A DNA stretch of 64,000 nucleotides from positions 1-64,000 of the forward strand of contig NZ_CP076134.1 in assembly GCF_018736085.1 (NCBI RefSeq). Reading direction: 5' to 3'. Below, one piece after another: positions 1 through 12,749 of the stretch (its first letter is position 1; each line of letters begins with the position of its first letter). Made by a program: the position numbers and the translations under genes. This DNA is from Bradyrhizobium sediminis (GTDB lineage: Bacteria > Pseudomonadota > Alphaproteobacteria > Rhizobiales > Xanthobacteraceae). The notes under the pieces were generated by a model, which saw nothing but the letters and a program-made list of their open reading frames with translations, made no database searches and was not told where the DNA came from.

Positions 1-1434
1 ATGACAAATACGGAACAGGATCGCTGGTCACGCGTGAAGGGTCGGCTGCGCTCGAGCGTGGGAGAAGACGTCTACACAAGCTGGTTTGCGCGCATGGACC
101 TGGAAGGCGTGCAGGATGAAAGCGTCCGGCTTTCGGTGCCGACGCGGTTTCTCAAGAGCTGGATCCAGGCCCATTACGCCGAACGCGTCCTCACCTGCTG
201 GCAGGCCGAGATGCCGGAGGTGCACCGGATCGATCTCACGGTGCGCACCGCGATGCGCTGCGTGGCGCCCGCCAAGGAGGCCGCTTCCGCCCCGCTCGAC
301 GCGCGCCGTTCCGAGCGGTCCGACGGCCGTCCCGCGCCCGAATTGCGCGCCACCGCGACCGCGCCGGTCTCCGCCAGCCATGACGCCCTCGGCGGCTCGC
401 CGCTTGATCCTCGCCTGACCTTCGGAAGCTTTGTCGTCGGCCGCTCCAACACGCTGGCGCATGCGGCGGCGCGTCAGGTTGCGGAGGGACGGCGCGGCGA
501 CAGCGTGATGTTCAACCCGCTCTACATCCATGCCGGCGTCGGGCTCGGCAAGACCCATCTGCTGCAGGCGGTGACATGGGCCGGCAATTCCGGCAGCGAA
601 CGCAAGGTGCTCTATCTCACCGCGGAGAAGTTCATGTACGGCTTCGTCGCGGCGCTGAAAACGCAGACTGCGCTGGCGTTCAAGGAGGCCCTGCGCGGCA
701 TCGACGTGCTGGTGATCGACGATCTGCAGTTCCTGCAGGGCAAATCGACCCAGGCCGAATTCTGTCACACCCTGAACGCGCTGATCGACGCCGGTCGCCA
801 GGTCGTGATCGCGGCGGACCGTCCGCCGTCGGATCTCGAGAGCCTCGACGACCGCGTGCGCTCGCGCCTGGCCGGCGGTCTCGTCGTCGAGATGGGATCG
901 CTCGGCGAGGAACTGCGGCTCGGAATCCTCAAATCGCGTGTCGCCGCCGCCCGCGCGCATCATGCGACCTTCGACGTGCCGGCGCCGGTGCTGGACTATC
1001 TTGCGCGCACCATCACCCACAATGGCCGCGACCTCGAGGGCGCCATCAATCGCCTGCTCGCGCACAGCAAACTCAACGCCCAGCCGGTGACGCTGGAGAT
1101 GGCCGAGCGCGAGGTGCGCGACCTGATCCGTCCGCAGGAACCCAAGCGCATCAAGATCGAGGACATCCAGCGGGTGGTGGCCCGGCAATACAATGTCAGC
1201 CGCTCCGACCTGTTGTCTTCGCGGCGTACCGCGAATGTGGTCCGCCCGCGCCAGGTCGCGATGTATCTGGCGAAAACCCTGACGCTACGCTCGCTGCCCG
1301 AAATCGGCCGCCGCTTCGGCGGGCGCGACCACACCACGGTGCTGCATGCCGTTCGCAAGATCGAGGCCCTGGTCTCCAAGGACATTGCCCTCTCCGAGGA
1401 GGTGGAATCGCTGAAGCGTCAATTGCAGGAGTAG
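1..1434 (+). CDS. dnaA: Chromosomal replication initiator protein DnaA
   Basis: DnaA binds DnaA boxes, melts the origin and helps load the replicative helicase in the cytoplasm. The 477-residue protein shows the full family layout: an N-terminal helical domain (about 1-90), a variable Ala/Arg/Pro-rich linker (about 90-135), an AAA+ ATPase with Walker A GVGLGKTH at 179-186 and Walker B VLVIDDLQ near 236-243, and the C-terminal DNA-binding domain with signature [10 protein letters not shown] at 441-450. The window begins exactly at the ATG, so the promoter, ribosome binding site and any upstream origin cannot be seen. dnaN, recF and gyrB follow on the same strand, the usual replication cluster. 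Identification is firm. Confidence 0.98.
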   Translation: MTNTEQDRWSRVKGRLRSSVGEDVYTSWFARMDLEGVQDESVRLSVPTRFLKSWIQAHYAERVLTCWQAEMPEVHRIDLTVRTAMRCVAPAKEAASAPLDARRSERSDGRPAPELRATATAPVSASHDALGGSPLDPRLTFGSFVVGRSNTLAHAAARQVAEGRRGDSVMFNPLYIHAGVGLGKTHLLQAVTWAGNSGSERKVLYLTAEKFMYGFVAALKTQTALAFKEALRGIDVLVIDDLQFLQGKSTQAEFCHTLNALIDAGRQVVIAADRPPSDLESLDDRVRSRLAGGLVVEMGSLGEELRLGILKSRVAAARAHHATFDVPAPVLDYLARTITHNGRDLEGAINRLLAHSKLNAQPVTLEMAEREVRDLIRPQEPKRIKIEDIQRVVARQYNVSRSDLLSSRRTANVVRPRQVAMYLAKTLTLRSLPEIGRRFGGRDHTTVLHAVRKIEALVSKDIALSEEVESLKRQLQE

Positions 1435-1758
1435 GATTTTCTCCGTCCCGTGACGGAGCCGCTTCAAATCGTCGTCCCTCCGCACGCCGGGACCCGGGCG
1501 CGCCTTTGCGATACAGCGGTCGATGGCTTCTGCATCGACAAGCGCCGGTGGCCATGAGCCCCGGCGCGCGGATTTCCCGGCAAAACGTGGGGAACGGCCC
1601 CGCCTTTCTCTTGCGCTCAAGGGCCATCCGCGCCACCTTGCGGTCCCCCCGCGGGTTTGGTCAAATCCAGCTCCGATCAGGCCTTTCGGGTTTCAAATGC
1701 CGCGGCGCGCCTTTTGGGCCGCCCGGCTTTTCCATCTTAGGATCAGGCGGGTATTGCA
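1435..1758. other. dnaA-dnaN intergenic region without a gene
   Basis: This stretch of about 320 bases has no convincing gene. Just after the dnaA stop, 1441-1458 can fold into a 7-base-pair hairpin (CTCCGTC with GACGGAG), but no T-run follows, so I do not call it a terminator. I saw no cluster of DnaA boxes and no clear promoter. The dnaN promoter probably lies here, by inference only. Confidence 0.5.
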
Positions 1759-2877
1759 ATGAAGGTTACCGTCGAGCGCGCGCAACTCCTGAAATCGCTG
1801 GGCCACGTCCATCGCGTGGTCGAGCGCCGCAACACCATTCCGATCCTGGGCAACGTGCTGGTCCGCGCTGAAAGCGCGCGGCTGTCGCTGAAGGCCACCG
1901 ACCTCGACCTCGAGGTCACCGAGACGCTTCCGGCGGAGACCGCGACCGGCGGCTCGACCACGGTGCCGGCGCACATGTTCTACGACATCGTGCGCAAATT
2001 GCCCGACGGCGCCCAGATCGTGCTGGAGGGCGACGGCGACCGTTCGGTGCTGGCGATCCGCGCCGGCCGCTCGCGCTTCACGCTGCAGACTCTGCCCGAA
2101 AACGATTTTCCGGATCTCGCCGCCGGCGAGATGACGCATTCGTTCACGCTGGCCGCCGCCGACGTGAAGCGGCTGATCGACCGCACGCAATTTGCGATCT
2201 CGACCGAGGAGACCCGCTACTACCTCAACGGCATCTATCTGCACACCGCCGGCAGCGCCAAGGCAGCGACCTTGCGCGCGGTCGCGACCGACGGGCATCG
2301 GCTGGCGCAGATCGATCTGCCGCTGCCCAAGGGGGCGGACGGCATGCCCGGCGTAATCATACCGCGCAAGACCGTGGGCGAGGTGCAGCGGCTGATCGAG
2401 GACAACGAGGCCGAGGTCGGGATCGAGCTGTCGCAGGGCAAGATCCGCTTCACCATCGGCAATGTGGTGCTGACCTCGAAACTGATCGACGGCACCTTTC
2501 CGGACTACGGCCGCGTCATTCCGCAGAACAACGACAAGGAACTGATCGTCGACAAGAAGGATTTCGAGGCCGCGGTCGATCGCGTCTCGACGATTTCGAG
2601 CGAGCGCGGCCGCGCGGTGAAACTGGCGCTGTCCGCGGGCAAGCTGGTGCTGTCGGTGACCAACCCGGATTCCGGAAGTGCGACCGAAGAGCTCGAGGTC
2701 GAATACGCCTCCGACGCGCTCGATATCGGTTTCAATTCGCGCTATCTCCTGGATATCGCCGCCCAGATCGAGGGCGAGGTCGCGGTGCTGAAACTGGCCG
2801 ATCCCGGTTCGCCGACGCTGGTGCAGGACAAGGATTCCAAGGGCGCGCTCTACGTGCTGATGCCGATGCGGGTGTAG
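1759..2877 (+). CDS. dnaN: DNA polymerase III sliding clamp, beta subunit
   Basis: DnaN forms the ring-shaped dimer that tethers DNA polymerase III to DNA and serves as a docking site for repair and replication proteins. The 372-residue product has the usual length for three repeated clamp domains. The N terminus MKVTVERAQLLKSL and the segments TIPILGNVLV, ATDGHRLAQ and the ending YVLMPMRV are typical of the family. ATG 1759 is used; upstream bases give only a weak ribosome binding site. It follows dnaA in the conserved order, but recF is separated from it by an inserted repeat-bounded nuclease gene. Confidence 0.98.
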   Translation: MKVTVERAQLLKSLGHVHRVVERRNTIPILGNVLVRAESARLSLKATDLDLEVTETLPAETATGGSTTVPAHMFYDIVRKLPDGAQIVLEGDGDRSVLAIRAGRSRFTLQTLPENDFPDLAAGEMTHSFTLAAADVKRLIDRTQFAISTEETRYYLNGIYLHTAGSAKAATLRAVATDGHRLAQIDLPLPKGADGMPGVIIPRKTVGEVQRLIEDNEAEVGIELSQGKIRFTIGNVVLTSKLIDGTFPDYGRVIPQNNDKELIVDKKDFEAAVDRVSTISSERGRAVKLALSAGKLVLSVTNPDSGSATEELEVEYASDALDIGFNSRYLLDIAAQIEGEVAVLKLADPGSPTLVQDKDSKGALYVLMPMRV

Positions 2878-2893
2878 GGAACCACAGCTAATA

Positions 2894-2925
2894 CGTCATT
2901 GCCGGGCTCGACCCGGCAATCCATC
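2894..2925 (+). repeat. Left hairpin repeat of the GIY-YIG unit
   Basis: This 32-base copy starts CGTCATTGCCGGG and ends CCCGGCAATCCATC. Its core is an inverted repeat with a 9-base-pair stem and loop CTCGA. It pairs with the inverted copy at 3232-3263. Confidence 0.85.
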
Positions 2926-2936
2926 AACTTCGAAAA

Positions 2937-3224
2937 ATGACCTATTGGGTATACATCCTCGCCAGTAAACCCGGAGGAACGCTGTACATCGGCGTGACGA
3001 ACAATCTGGTGCGGCGAGTCTACGAGCATCGTGAGGGCTTGGCCGAGAGTTTCACCAAGCGGTACGGCATCAAGACGTTAGTGTACTTTGAATCGCACGA
3101 AAGCATAGCTGCAGCGCTTCAACGTGAAAAGAACATCAAGCATTGGTCGCGCGAGTGGAAAATCGATCTGATCGCCGCGAGCAATCCGGATTGGCGAGAT
3201 CTATACGAAGAAATTGTCCGCTAA
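2937..3224 (+). CDS. Small GIY-YIG family endonuclease
   Basis: This 95-residue protein is a minimal GIY-YIG nuclease domain. The segment VYILASK at the start stands for the GIY strand, LYIGVTNNL holds the YIG motif, and RRVYEHR gives the conserved arginine. A helical region with QREKNIKHW and the ending NPDWRDLYEE match the short stand-alone family often called UPF0213 or YhbQ-like. Proteins of this type are nucleases or predicted nucleases; the target of this one is unknown. The gene is less GC-rich than dnaN and recF. It lies precisely between two inverted hairpin repeats and has no obvious ribosome binding site, which fits an inserted unit. Confidence 0.9.
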   Translation: MTYWVYILASKPGGTLYIGVTNNLVRRVYEHREGLAESFTKRYGIKTLVYFESHESIAAALQREKNIKHWSREWKIDLIAASNPDWRDLYEEIVR

Positions 3225-3231
3225 CGCGGAC

Positions 3232-3263
3232 GATGGATTGCCGGGTCAAGCCCGGCAATGACG
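3232..3263 (-). repeat. Right hairpin repeat of the GIY-YIG unit
   Basis: This 32-base inverted partner of the repeat at 2894-2925 differs at one loop base. It reads GATGGATTGCCGGG at its inner end and finishes GGCAATGACG. It lies 7 bases before the recF ATG. Confidence 0.85.
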
Positions 3264-3270
3264 ACAAACC

Positions 3271-4410
3271 ATGACCGCCTCCCGCATCCGCCGCCTCAGC
3301 CTGACGCATTTTCGCAATTATCGCGCGGCGAGCCTTGCGACGCGCGGCGACATGGTGGTGCTGGTCGGTCCCAACGGCGCCGGAAAGACCAACTGCATCG
3401 AGGCGATCTCGTTTCTGTCGCCCGGACGCGGCCTGCGCCGCGCCACGCTCGACGATGTCGCCGACATCCAGGGCGACGGCTCCTGGGCGGTGTCCGCCGA
3501 GGTCGAGGGCGCGCTCGGGCTGGCGACGCTCGGCACCGGCATCGACCCGCCCGGCAGCGAGGGTGCTGCCACCAGCCGCCGCTGCCGGATCGACCGCGAG
3601 CCGGTCGGTTCGGCCACCGCCTTCGGCGACCATCTGCGCATGGTGTGGCTGACGCCCTCGATGGACGGATTGTTTCTGGGTGCAGCCTCGGAGCGGCGGC
3701 GGTTCTTCGACCGCCTGGTGCTGGCGATCGACTCTGAGCATTCCAGCCGGGTGTCGGCGCTCGACCGTTCCTTGCGCTCGCGCAACCGGCTGCTGGAGGT
3801 GCGCAATTACGACGACCACTGGTGCGACGCGATCGAACGCGAAACCGCGGAACTCGCCGTCGCGGTAGCGGCGATGCGCGGCCAGACCGTGACGCGGCTG
3901 GCCGCAATGCTGCGCGCTCGCGGCGAGGCGTCGGCATTCCCGTCCGCGCAGATCATGCTCGACGGCTGGATGGAAAACGCGCTGGTCAGCGAGCCCGCGA
4001 CCTCCGTGGAGGACCGCTACCGCGAGATCCTGCGCGCCAGCCGCGCCCGCGACGCCGCCGCCGGCCGCACCCTCGACGGGCCGCACCTCACCGATCTGCA
4101 GGTGATCTACGCGCCGAAGAACATGCCGGCGCGCGACGCCTCCACCGGCGAGCAGAAGGCGCTCCTGATCGGGCTGGTGCTGGCGCATGCCAGTCTGGTC
4201 GCCGAGATGACCGGCATCACGCCGCTATTGCTGCTCGACGAGGTCGTGGCGCATCTCGATCCCGGCAGGCGCAAGTCGCTGTTCGACGAACTGGCAAAAC
4301 TCGGCGCGCAGGTCTGGATGACCGGCGCCGACCCCGCGGCCTTCGCCGACATCGGTCCGTCCGGCGAGATTTTCGACGTCGATTCCGGCCGGATCGCGCG
4401 CCGGGCCTGA
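3271..4410 (+). CDS. recF: DNA replication and repair protein RecF
   Basis: RecF is an SMC-like ATPase that acts with RecO and RecR to load RecA at single-strand gaps. The 379-residue protein has Walker A GPNGAGKT at 33-40, the ABC-type signature STGEQKALL near 291, and Walker B LLLLDEVVAHLD near 321-332. Length and order fit the family. ATG 3271 gives the expected N terminus MTASRIRRLSLTHFRNY. The ribosome binding site is poor because the hairpin repeat ends only 7 bases upstream; translation or transcription may therefore depend on that repeat. It is part of the dnaA-dnaN-recF-gyrB cluster. Confidence 0.97.
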   Translation: MTASRIRRLSLTHFRNYRAASLATRGDMVVLVGPNGAGKTNCIEAISFLSPGRGLRRATLDDVADIQGDGSWAVSAEVEGALGLATLGTGIDPPGSEGAATSRRCRIDREPVGSATAFGDHLRMVWLTPSMDGLFLGAASERRRFFDRLVLAIDSEHSSRVSALDRSLRSRNRLLEVRNYDDHWCDAIERETAELAVAVAAMRGQTVTRLAAMLRARGEASAFPSAQIMLDGWMENALVSEPATSVEDRYREILRASRARDAAAGRTLDGPHLTDLQVIYAPKNMPARDASTGEQKALLIGLVLAHASLVAEMTGITPLLLLDEVVAHLDPGRRKSLFDELAKLGAQVWMTGADPAAFADIGPSGEIFDVDSGRIARRA

Positions 4411-4615
4411 CGATGCAGGCGGCCATCCCGCCGGCTCGACGGCCAGAAAAATCCCGGGATTCGGGACCGGGAATCGCCTTCCGAATCGCGCTTTTTGCGA
4501 CACCCGGAATCGGCGTTCGGACGCCTTGAAAAACCCTCAAAAAATCCCATTTATTCAACAGCTTGCTGATAGAGACTTTGCGCTAGGCGCATGGCGCCTT
4601 TCATGGCACAAATAG

Positions 4616-8424
<3,809 letters not shown>

Positions 8425-8483
8425 TCAAAACATTGGGACCGCGCCGCCACGCTTTCGTCCAGCGGTAATGCTAATGTCGCGCC

Positions 8484-9905
8484 ATGACATCCCTTGATGA
8501 AATCCGGCGAGCGCCGGTCGCTACGGCAGCCTCCGGCCATCACCTCGCCGTCGAACTGACCGAGACGCTGAAGCTGGCGGTTCCGATCGCGCTGACCCAG
8601 CTCGGGCAGATCGCGATGATGACGACCGATCTGGCCCTGATCGGACGCCTCGGCGACGAGGCCGTCGCCGCCGCGGCGCTGGCGAGTTCGGTGTTCTTCA
8701 TCACCTTCACCTTCGGCATGGGGCTGGTATCCGCCGTGGCGCCGCTGGCCGCGCAGGCGTTCGGCGCCCGCAATCCGCGGATGGTGCGGCGTTCGCTTCG
8801 CGTCGGGCTTTGGGCGGCGCTGCTGATTTCCCTGCCGTTGATGGCTCTGCCGCTCTACGGCGAGCAGATCCTGTTGACCCTGGGTCAGGCGCCGGCGACC
8901 GCGCGACGCGCGCAGGAATATCTGCTGGGCCTCGCCTGGGGCATTGCGCCGGCGCTGTGGTTCCTGGCGATCCGCGGCTTCATGGGCGCGGTCAACCGTC
9001 CGGAGCCGGGCCTGTGGATCACGCTGGCGGCGATCCCCGCCAATGCCGTGCTGGTCTATCTCCTGATCCATGGCGAATGGGGACTGCCGCGGCTGGAATT
9101 GTTCGGCGCCGGGCTTGCCACCACGATGATCAATTTCGGCATGTTCCTGGCCGGCCTCTGGTTCGCGCATGGCCGCCGGCCGTTCAAGAAATACCACGTG
9201 CTGGGCCGGATATGGCGCGTCGACTGGCTGCTGATGCGGCAACTGGTGGTGATCGGCGCGCCGATCTCGATCTCATTCCTGCTGGAGTACGGCCTGTTCG
9301 CCGCCGCAGCGCTGCTGATGGGCCTGATCAGCACCACCGCGCTGGCGGCGCATCAGATCGCGCTGCAGGTCACCGCCATCCTGTTCATGGTGCCGTTCGG
9401 CATCGGAATAGCGGCGACCGTGCGGGTCGGGCATGCCGTCGGCCGCAACGATGCGCCGGCGGTCAAGCGGGCGGGCCTGGTCGCGACCACGCTCGGCATT
9501 GTCCTGGTGTCCAGCCTGACGCTGGCCGTGATCCTCGCCCGGTTTGCGATCGCGCGATTCTTTCTCGGCGAGGGGGTGGAAAGCGGAGGCGTCGTCATCG
9601 AGCTCACCGCGACGCTGCTGATGGTCGGCGCGACATTCTTCGTCGCCGACGGCATCCAGACCGTCGCGGCAGGCGCGCTGCGCGGCATGAACGACACGCG
9701 GATCCCGCTGTTGTTTGCCGCGATCAGCTACTGGCTGATCGGATTCAGCGCCGCCTACGGGCTTGCCTTCTGGACCGGGCTCGGCGCGGTCGGCGTCTGG
9801 ATCGGGCTGTCCTGCGGCACCGCGCTCTATGCCCTGCTTCTGGTCTTGCGTTTCCGGCGGCTTGCGGGGCATCTGGAACGCGCAAGAATGGTTGCCGTGA
9901 ATTGA
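8484..9905 (+). CDS. MATE family multidrug efflux transporter
   Basis: This 473-residue integral membrane protein of the MATE (NorM-like) family uses an ion gradient to export cationic drugs or metabolites. It is strongly hydrophobic, with about twelve membrane segments and internal two-fold similarity. Family segments include TLKLAVPIALTQLGQIAMM near the N terminus, APLAAQAFGA, and in the second half the ALAAHQIALQ and AATVRVGHAVGR segments. ATG 8484 is used. The substrate cannot be read from sequence. It follows the murA-type gene after a 59-base gap with no clear terminator. Confidence 0.93.
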   Translation: MTSLDEIRRAPVATAASGHHLAVELTETLKLAVPIALTQLGQIAMMTTDLALIGRLGDEAVAAAALASSVFFITFTFGMGLVSAVAPLAAQAFGARNPRMVRRSLRVGLWAALLISLPLMALPLYGEQILLTLGQAPATARRAQEYLLGLAWGIAPALWFLAIRGFMGAVNRPEPGLWITLAAIPANAVLVYLLIHGEWGLPRLELFGAGLATTMINFGMFLAGLWFAHGRRPFKKYHVLGRIWRVDWLLMRQLVVIGAPISISFLLEYGLFAAAALLMGLISTTALAAHQIALQVTAILFMVPFGIGIAATVRVGHAVGRNDAPAVKRAGLVATTLGIVLVSSLTLAVILARFAIARFFLGEGVESGGVVIELTATLLMVGATFFVADGIQTVAAGALRGMNDTRIPLLFAAISYWLIGFSAAYGLAFWTGLGAVGVWIGLSCGTALYALLLVLRFRRLAGHLERARMVAVN

Positions 9906-9926
9906 AGCGAACCGCAGAGGCTGGAC

Positions 9927-10400
9927 ATGAAGGTCCGCGAGGTCGATCCCGACGTTGACCCCGGCGCGTTGCTGCCGGGCGCGCAGTTCATCGACGCCTA
10001 CCGCATCGCGGTTGAGGATGCCGCCCTCGACGCGCGGCAAGCGGCGGAAAGAATGCTGGCGCGTGGGCCGCCCTGGATCGATGCCCTGCTGAGCCTGCGC
10101 AATCTCATCGTGGCGCCGCTCGGCCTGAAGACCTCCGCGCCGAACCAGAGCGGCACCGCCGACATCATCGGGCTGTTTCCGGTTCTGAGCCAGACGCCGG
10201 ATCGCCTGGTCGCGGGCTTCGACGACAAGCACCTGGATTTCCGCGTCGTGGTCGATGTCGCAGGCTCCGGCGGCAGCCGGAATGTCACGGCAACCACATT
10301 GGTCCTGACGCACAACCTGCTCGGCCGGGTCTATCTCGCGACCATCCTGCCGTTTCACCGGCTCGTCGTCCGCGCCATGCTGCGGCAGGTTGCAGCCTGA
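9927..10400 (+). CDS. DUF2867 family protein
   Basis: This 157-residue soluble protein resembles the DUF2867 family, a group of unknown function. The segment PWIDALLSLRNLIVAPLGLKT and the later pattern LDFRVVVDV are typical. No catalytic motif, signal peptide or membrane span stands out, although the Arg-Asn-Leu-Ile-Val stretch is hydrophobic. It starts 21 bases after the MATE gene and may share its transcript. ATG 9927 is preceded by GAGGCTGGAC, a fair ribosome binding site. Function remains open. Confidence 0.8.
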   Translation: MKVREVDPDVDPGALLPGAQFIDAYRIAVEDAALDARQAAERMLARGPPWIDALLSLRNLIVAPLGLKTSAPNQSGTADIIGLFPVLSQTPDRLVAGFDDKHLDFRVVVDVAGSGGSRNVTATTLVLTHNLLGRVYLATILPFHRLVVRAMLRQVAA

Positions 10401-10442
10401 GCCCGGCACTTCGCGCGATCGCATGGACGCGCTGCCCGGTGC

Positions 10443-10658
10443 GTGCTTTGTTCCCGCCAGCCAATCACGCTGACCGGGTCATCGGCCGATCCCGACCGCC
10501 ATGAGCAGGTGATATCGGGCAATGAACAGGCCCACGCCGCCTCCGGCCACTGGGGCGTGCCGACTTTCGCGTTCGAGAACGAGCCGTTCTTCGGACAGGA
10601 CCGCATCGATCTCCTGATCTGGCGCATGGAAAGCAAGGGTCTGACCCGCCGCAGCTGA
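10443..10658 (+). pseudogene. C-terminal remnant of a DsbA-type 2-hydroxychromene-2-carboxylate isomerase
   Basis: The open frame encodes about 71 residues. The last 55 or so resemble the C-terminal end of the 2-hydroxychromene-2-carboxylate isomerase/DsbA-like family: a helix followed by HWGVPTFAFENEPFFGQD, then RIDLLIWRM. This is where the family's cis-proline GVPT motif lies. The complete family is about 200 residues, and the N-terminal thioredoxin part with the catalytic residues is absent upstream. I read it as a decayed gene. No matching N-terminal fragment was found in the 40 bases before it. Confidence 0.7.
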
Positions 10659-10732
10659 TGTTGACGGCACGCCACGGCAGCCGTACCAAAAGTCCGCATA
10701 CAGGAACGCGCAAGAACAAACGAGGCAACGCC

Positions 10733-12103
10733 ATGGCCCATGAAACCGCGACGCTGGCCGCTTATGTCGCCAACCTGAAATTCGCCGATATCCCGCAGGA
10801 GGTGCTGGCGCGCGCCAAGGTGCTGACGCTGGACTTCCTCGGCAGCGCCATCCGGGCGCGGCGCGACGCGGAATCGACGCCTTCGCTCGTGAAAATGCTC
10901 GAAGCGCTGGCGCTCGACGGCAAGGGCGAATCCACCGTGTTCGGAGATGCCAAGACCTGGACGCCGGCGGTGGCGGCGCTGCTCAACGGCGCGCTCGGCC
11001 ATTCGCTCGATTTCGACGACACCCATGCGGATTCCTCGCTGCATCCGAGCGCGCCGGTGGTGCCGGCCGCGTTCGCGGTCGGCGAACTCGTCGGCGCTTC
11101 CGGCCGCGACGTGCTCACCGCCATCGTCGCCGGCTATGAGGTGTGCTGCCGGCTCGGCAACGCGCTCGATCCGACCTCGCATTACGCGCGCGGCTTTCAC
11201 CCCACAGCGACGGCGGGAACCTATGGCGCTGCAGCGGCGGCGGCAAAACTGTTTGGATTGTCGAAAGAGCAAATCGTCTCCGCATTCGGCGTCTCCGGCA
11301 GCCAGGCCGCCGGCTCGCTGCAGTTCCTGGTCAATGGCGCCTGGAACAAGCGTTATCAGGTCGGCGCCGCGGCGATGAACGGCGTGATCGCGGCCACATT
11401 GGCGCGCAACGATTTCATCGGCTCCTCCGAATCGATCGAAGGCAAGCATGGTCTTTTGGTCGGCTACAGCGACAATCCCCATCCCGACAAGGCGGTCGCC
11501 GACCTCGGCAAGACTTATGAGACCATGAAGATCGGCGTAAAACCCTATCCGAGCTGCCGCTACACCCACGCAGCCCTCGATGCGCTGATCGCGATGCGCC
11601 GCGAGCACAATCTGACGCCGGACCAGATCAAGCGCGTCGAGATCGGCTTGCATCGCAACGGCATCACGCTGACCGGCGACGCCGCCACCAAGCGGCATCC
11701 GACCTCGATCGTCGGCGGACAGTTCTCGATGTTCTTCACCGGCGCCGTGGCGCTCGACCAGGGCCGCTTCGGCTGGGACGATTACGATAAGCTCGGCGAC
11801 AAGGCCGTGGGTGCGCTGGCCGACAAGTTCGACGTGGTGCAGGACGATCGCCTCGAGGCCGGCCGTACTCATCCGTTCGGCGCCCGCGTCTCGATCACCA
11901 CCGACGACGGCGTGCACGAGCGGCTCTATGCCGATCCTTCCGGCGAGCCCAATTCGTTCCCGGACGCACAGGCGATGCAGCAGAAGTTTCTCACCCTCGC
12001 CCGTCCGGTGCTGAACGGCCGCGCCGACCAGCTTGCGGATGCAATCCTGTCGCTGGAACGGTTCGATCGCGTCGAGAAGGCCACGCAGCTCGGCCGGCAA
12101 TAG
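10733..12103 (+). CDS. MmgE/PrpD family protein
   Basis: A 456-residue member of the MmgE/PrpD family, which includes 2-methylcitrate dehydratase and cis-aconitate decarboxylase. Typical segments are LTLDFLGSAIRAR near the start, NGALGHSLDFDDTH (about 80-95), KPYPSCRYTHAALDA and FGARVSITT near the end. ATG 10733 is chosen because GAGG lies 8 bases upstream; a longer frame from 10658 would add 25 unlikely residues. No prpB or prpC partner lies nearby, so a role in propionate breakdown cannot be assumed. Exact substrate unknown. Confidence 0.88.
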   Translation: MAHETATLAAYVANLKFADIPQEVLARAKVLTLDFLGSAIRARRDAESTPSLVKMLEALALDGKGESTVFGDAKTWTPAVAALLNGALGHSLDFDDTHADSSLHPSAPVVPAAFAVGELVGASGRDVLTAIVAGYEVCCRLGNALDPTSHYARGFHPTATAGTYGAAAAAAKLFGLSKEQIVSAFGVSGSQAAGSLQFLVNGAWNKRYQVGAAAMNGVIAATLARNDFIGSSESIEGKHGLLVGYSDNPHPDKAVADLGKTYETMKIGVKPYPSCRYTHAALDALIAMRREHNLTPDQIKRVEIGLHRNGITLTGDAATKRHPTSIVGGQFSMFFTGAVALDQGRFGWDDYDKLGDKAVGALADKFDVVQDDRLEAGRTHPFGARVSITTDDGVHERLYADPSGEPNSFPDAQAMQQKFLTLARPVLNGRADQLADAILSLERFDRVEKATQLGRQ

Positions 12104-12113
12104 GCCGCCGCCG

Positions 12114-12749
12114 TCAACCCGCCCACGTCTCGCGCCGGGTGACCCATACATCCGCGGTGTGGCCGAACAGTTCGATCTCGCGCTCCGGCGCCGCGCCGAG
12201 CCGGCGCGCCACGCCCTGCGATGCGACGTTCTCGCGGTCGATGCAGTGGATGATCCGGTCGAGTTCGAACGTGGCAAATGCCCAGTCGATCGAGGCCCGC
12301 GCCGCTTCGGCGGCATAGCCCTTGCCGCGAAATTCGCTGGCAATGCCCCAGCCGACTTCAAAGCCCGGCCAGGCCGGCGGAAACCACGGCCCGACGCGGC
12401 CGGCGAATTTGCCTGAGGATTTTTCCTCGACCGCGAACATGCCGGCGCCGTGCAACGTCCAGTGCCCGGCCATCACGACAGTGTGACGCCAGCCGGTCAT
12501 TTCATCCAGCACCGGCTTGCCATCGACGGTGATGAACCGCGCGGTCGGGGGATCGGCCAGCATTGCCGTGTAGGGCGCGATATCGGCGCTGCGCCATTGC
12601 CGCAGTATCAGCCGCGGCGTTTCGATGACGGGACCGTCCGATGGGGCGGGCGTTGCGCCTAATACCAACGGCCTCAAGGAATGACCGTCGCCCAGGTTCT
12701 GGATGTGATTGAGGCAACGCGCTCGGGGTCGTCGGCGAAGAAGCGCCAA
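12114..12749 (-). CDS. GNAT acetyltransferase (RimJ/RimL-like), 5' end altered by IS630
   Basis: The protein is a GNAT N-acetyltransferase like RimJ/RimL, which acetylates protein N termini or small substrates using acetyl-CoA. Recognisable parts are ETPRLILRQWR, the acetyl-CoA loop FRGKGYAAEAARA and the late NVASQGVARRLG. The IS630 end at 12664 falls just before the conserved domain. The first 28 residues of this frame are therefore encoded by the insertion sequence and ATG 12749 lies inside it. The native start appears to have been separated from the body. The protein may be made from the IS-borne start or not at all. Confidence 0.7.
   Translation of the reverse strand: MALLRRRPRARCLNHIQNLGDGHSLRPLVLGATPAPSDGPVIETPRLILRQWRSADIAPYTAMLADPPTARFITVDGKPVLDEMTGWRHTVVMAGHWTLHGAGMFAVEEKSSGKFAGRVGPWFPPAWPGFEVGWGIASEFRGKGYAAEAARASIDWAFATFELDRIIHCIDRENVASQGVARRLGAAPEREIELFGHTADVWVTRRETWAG

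Larger units (their letters stand above)
2894..3263. mobile_element. Candidate repeat-bounded GIY-YIG nuclease element
   Basis: A 370-base unit between dnaN and recF consists of a 32-base repeat at 2894-2925, a small nuclease gene, and the same repeat inverted at 3232-3263. The right copy matches the reverse complement of the left at 31 of 32 positions. Each copy is itself a hairpin with a 9-base-pair stem (ATTGCCGGG with CCCGGCAAT) and a 5-base loop. The outer ends read GTCAT and the inner ends ATCCATC. The unit ends 7 bases before the recF start codon. The boundaries and gene content suggest a mobile or once-mobile element. Mobility is inferred, not shown. Confidence 0.6.

Noticed and set aside
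1435..1758. Possible chromosomal origin near dnaA
   Set aside because: I found no cluster of DnaA boxes or AT-rich unwinding region here or in 4411-4669. The origin may lie upstream of base 1 or elsewhere.
576..1871. Plus-strand 431-residue frame overlapping dnaA and dnaN
   Set aside because: It is a frame-shifted reading of dnaA with Arg/Gly/Pro-rich text and no domain.
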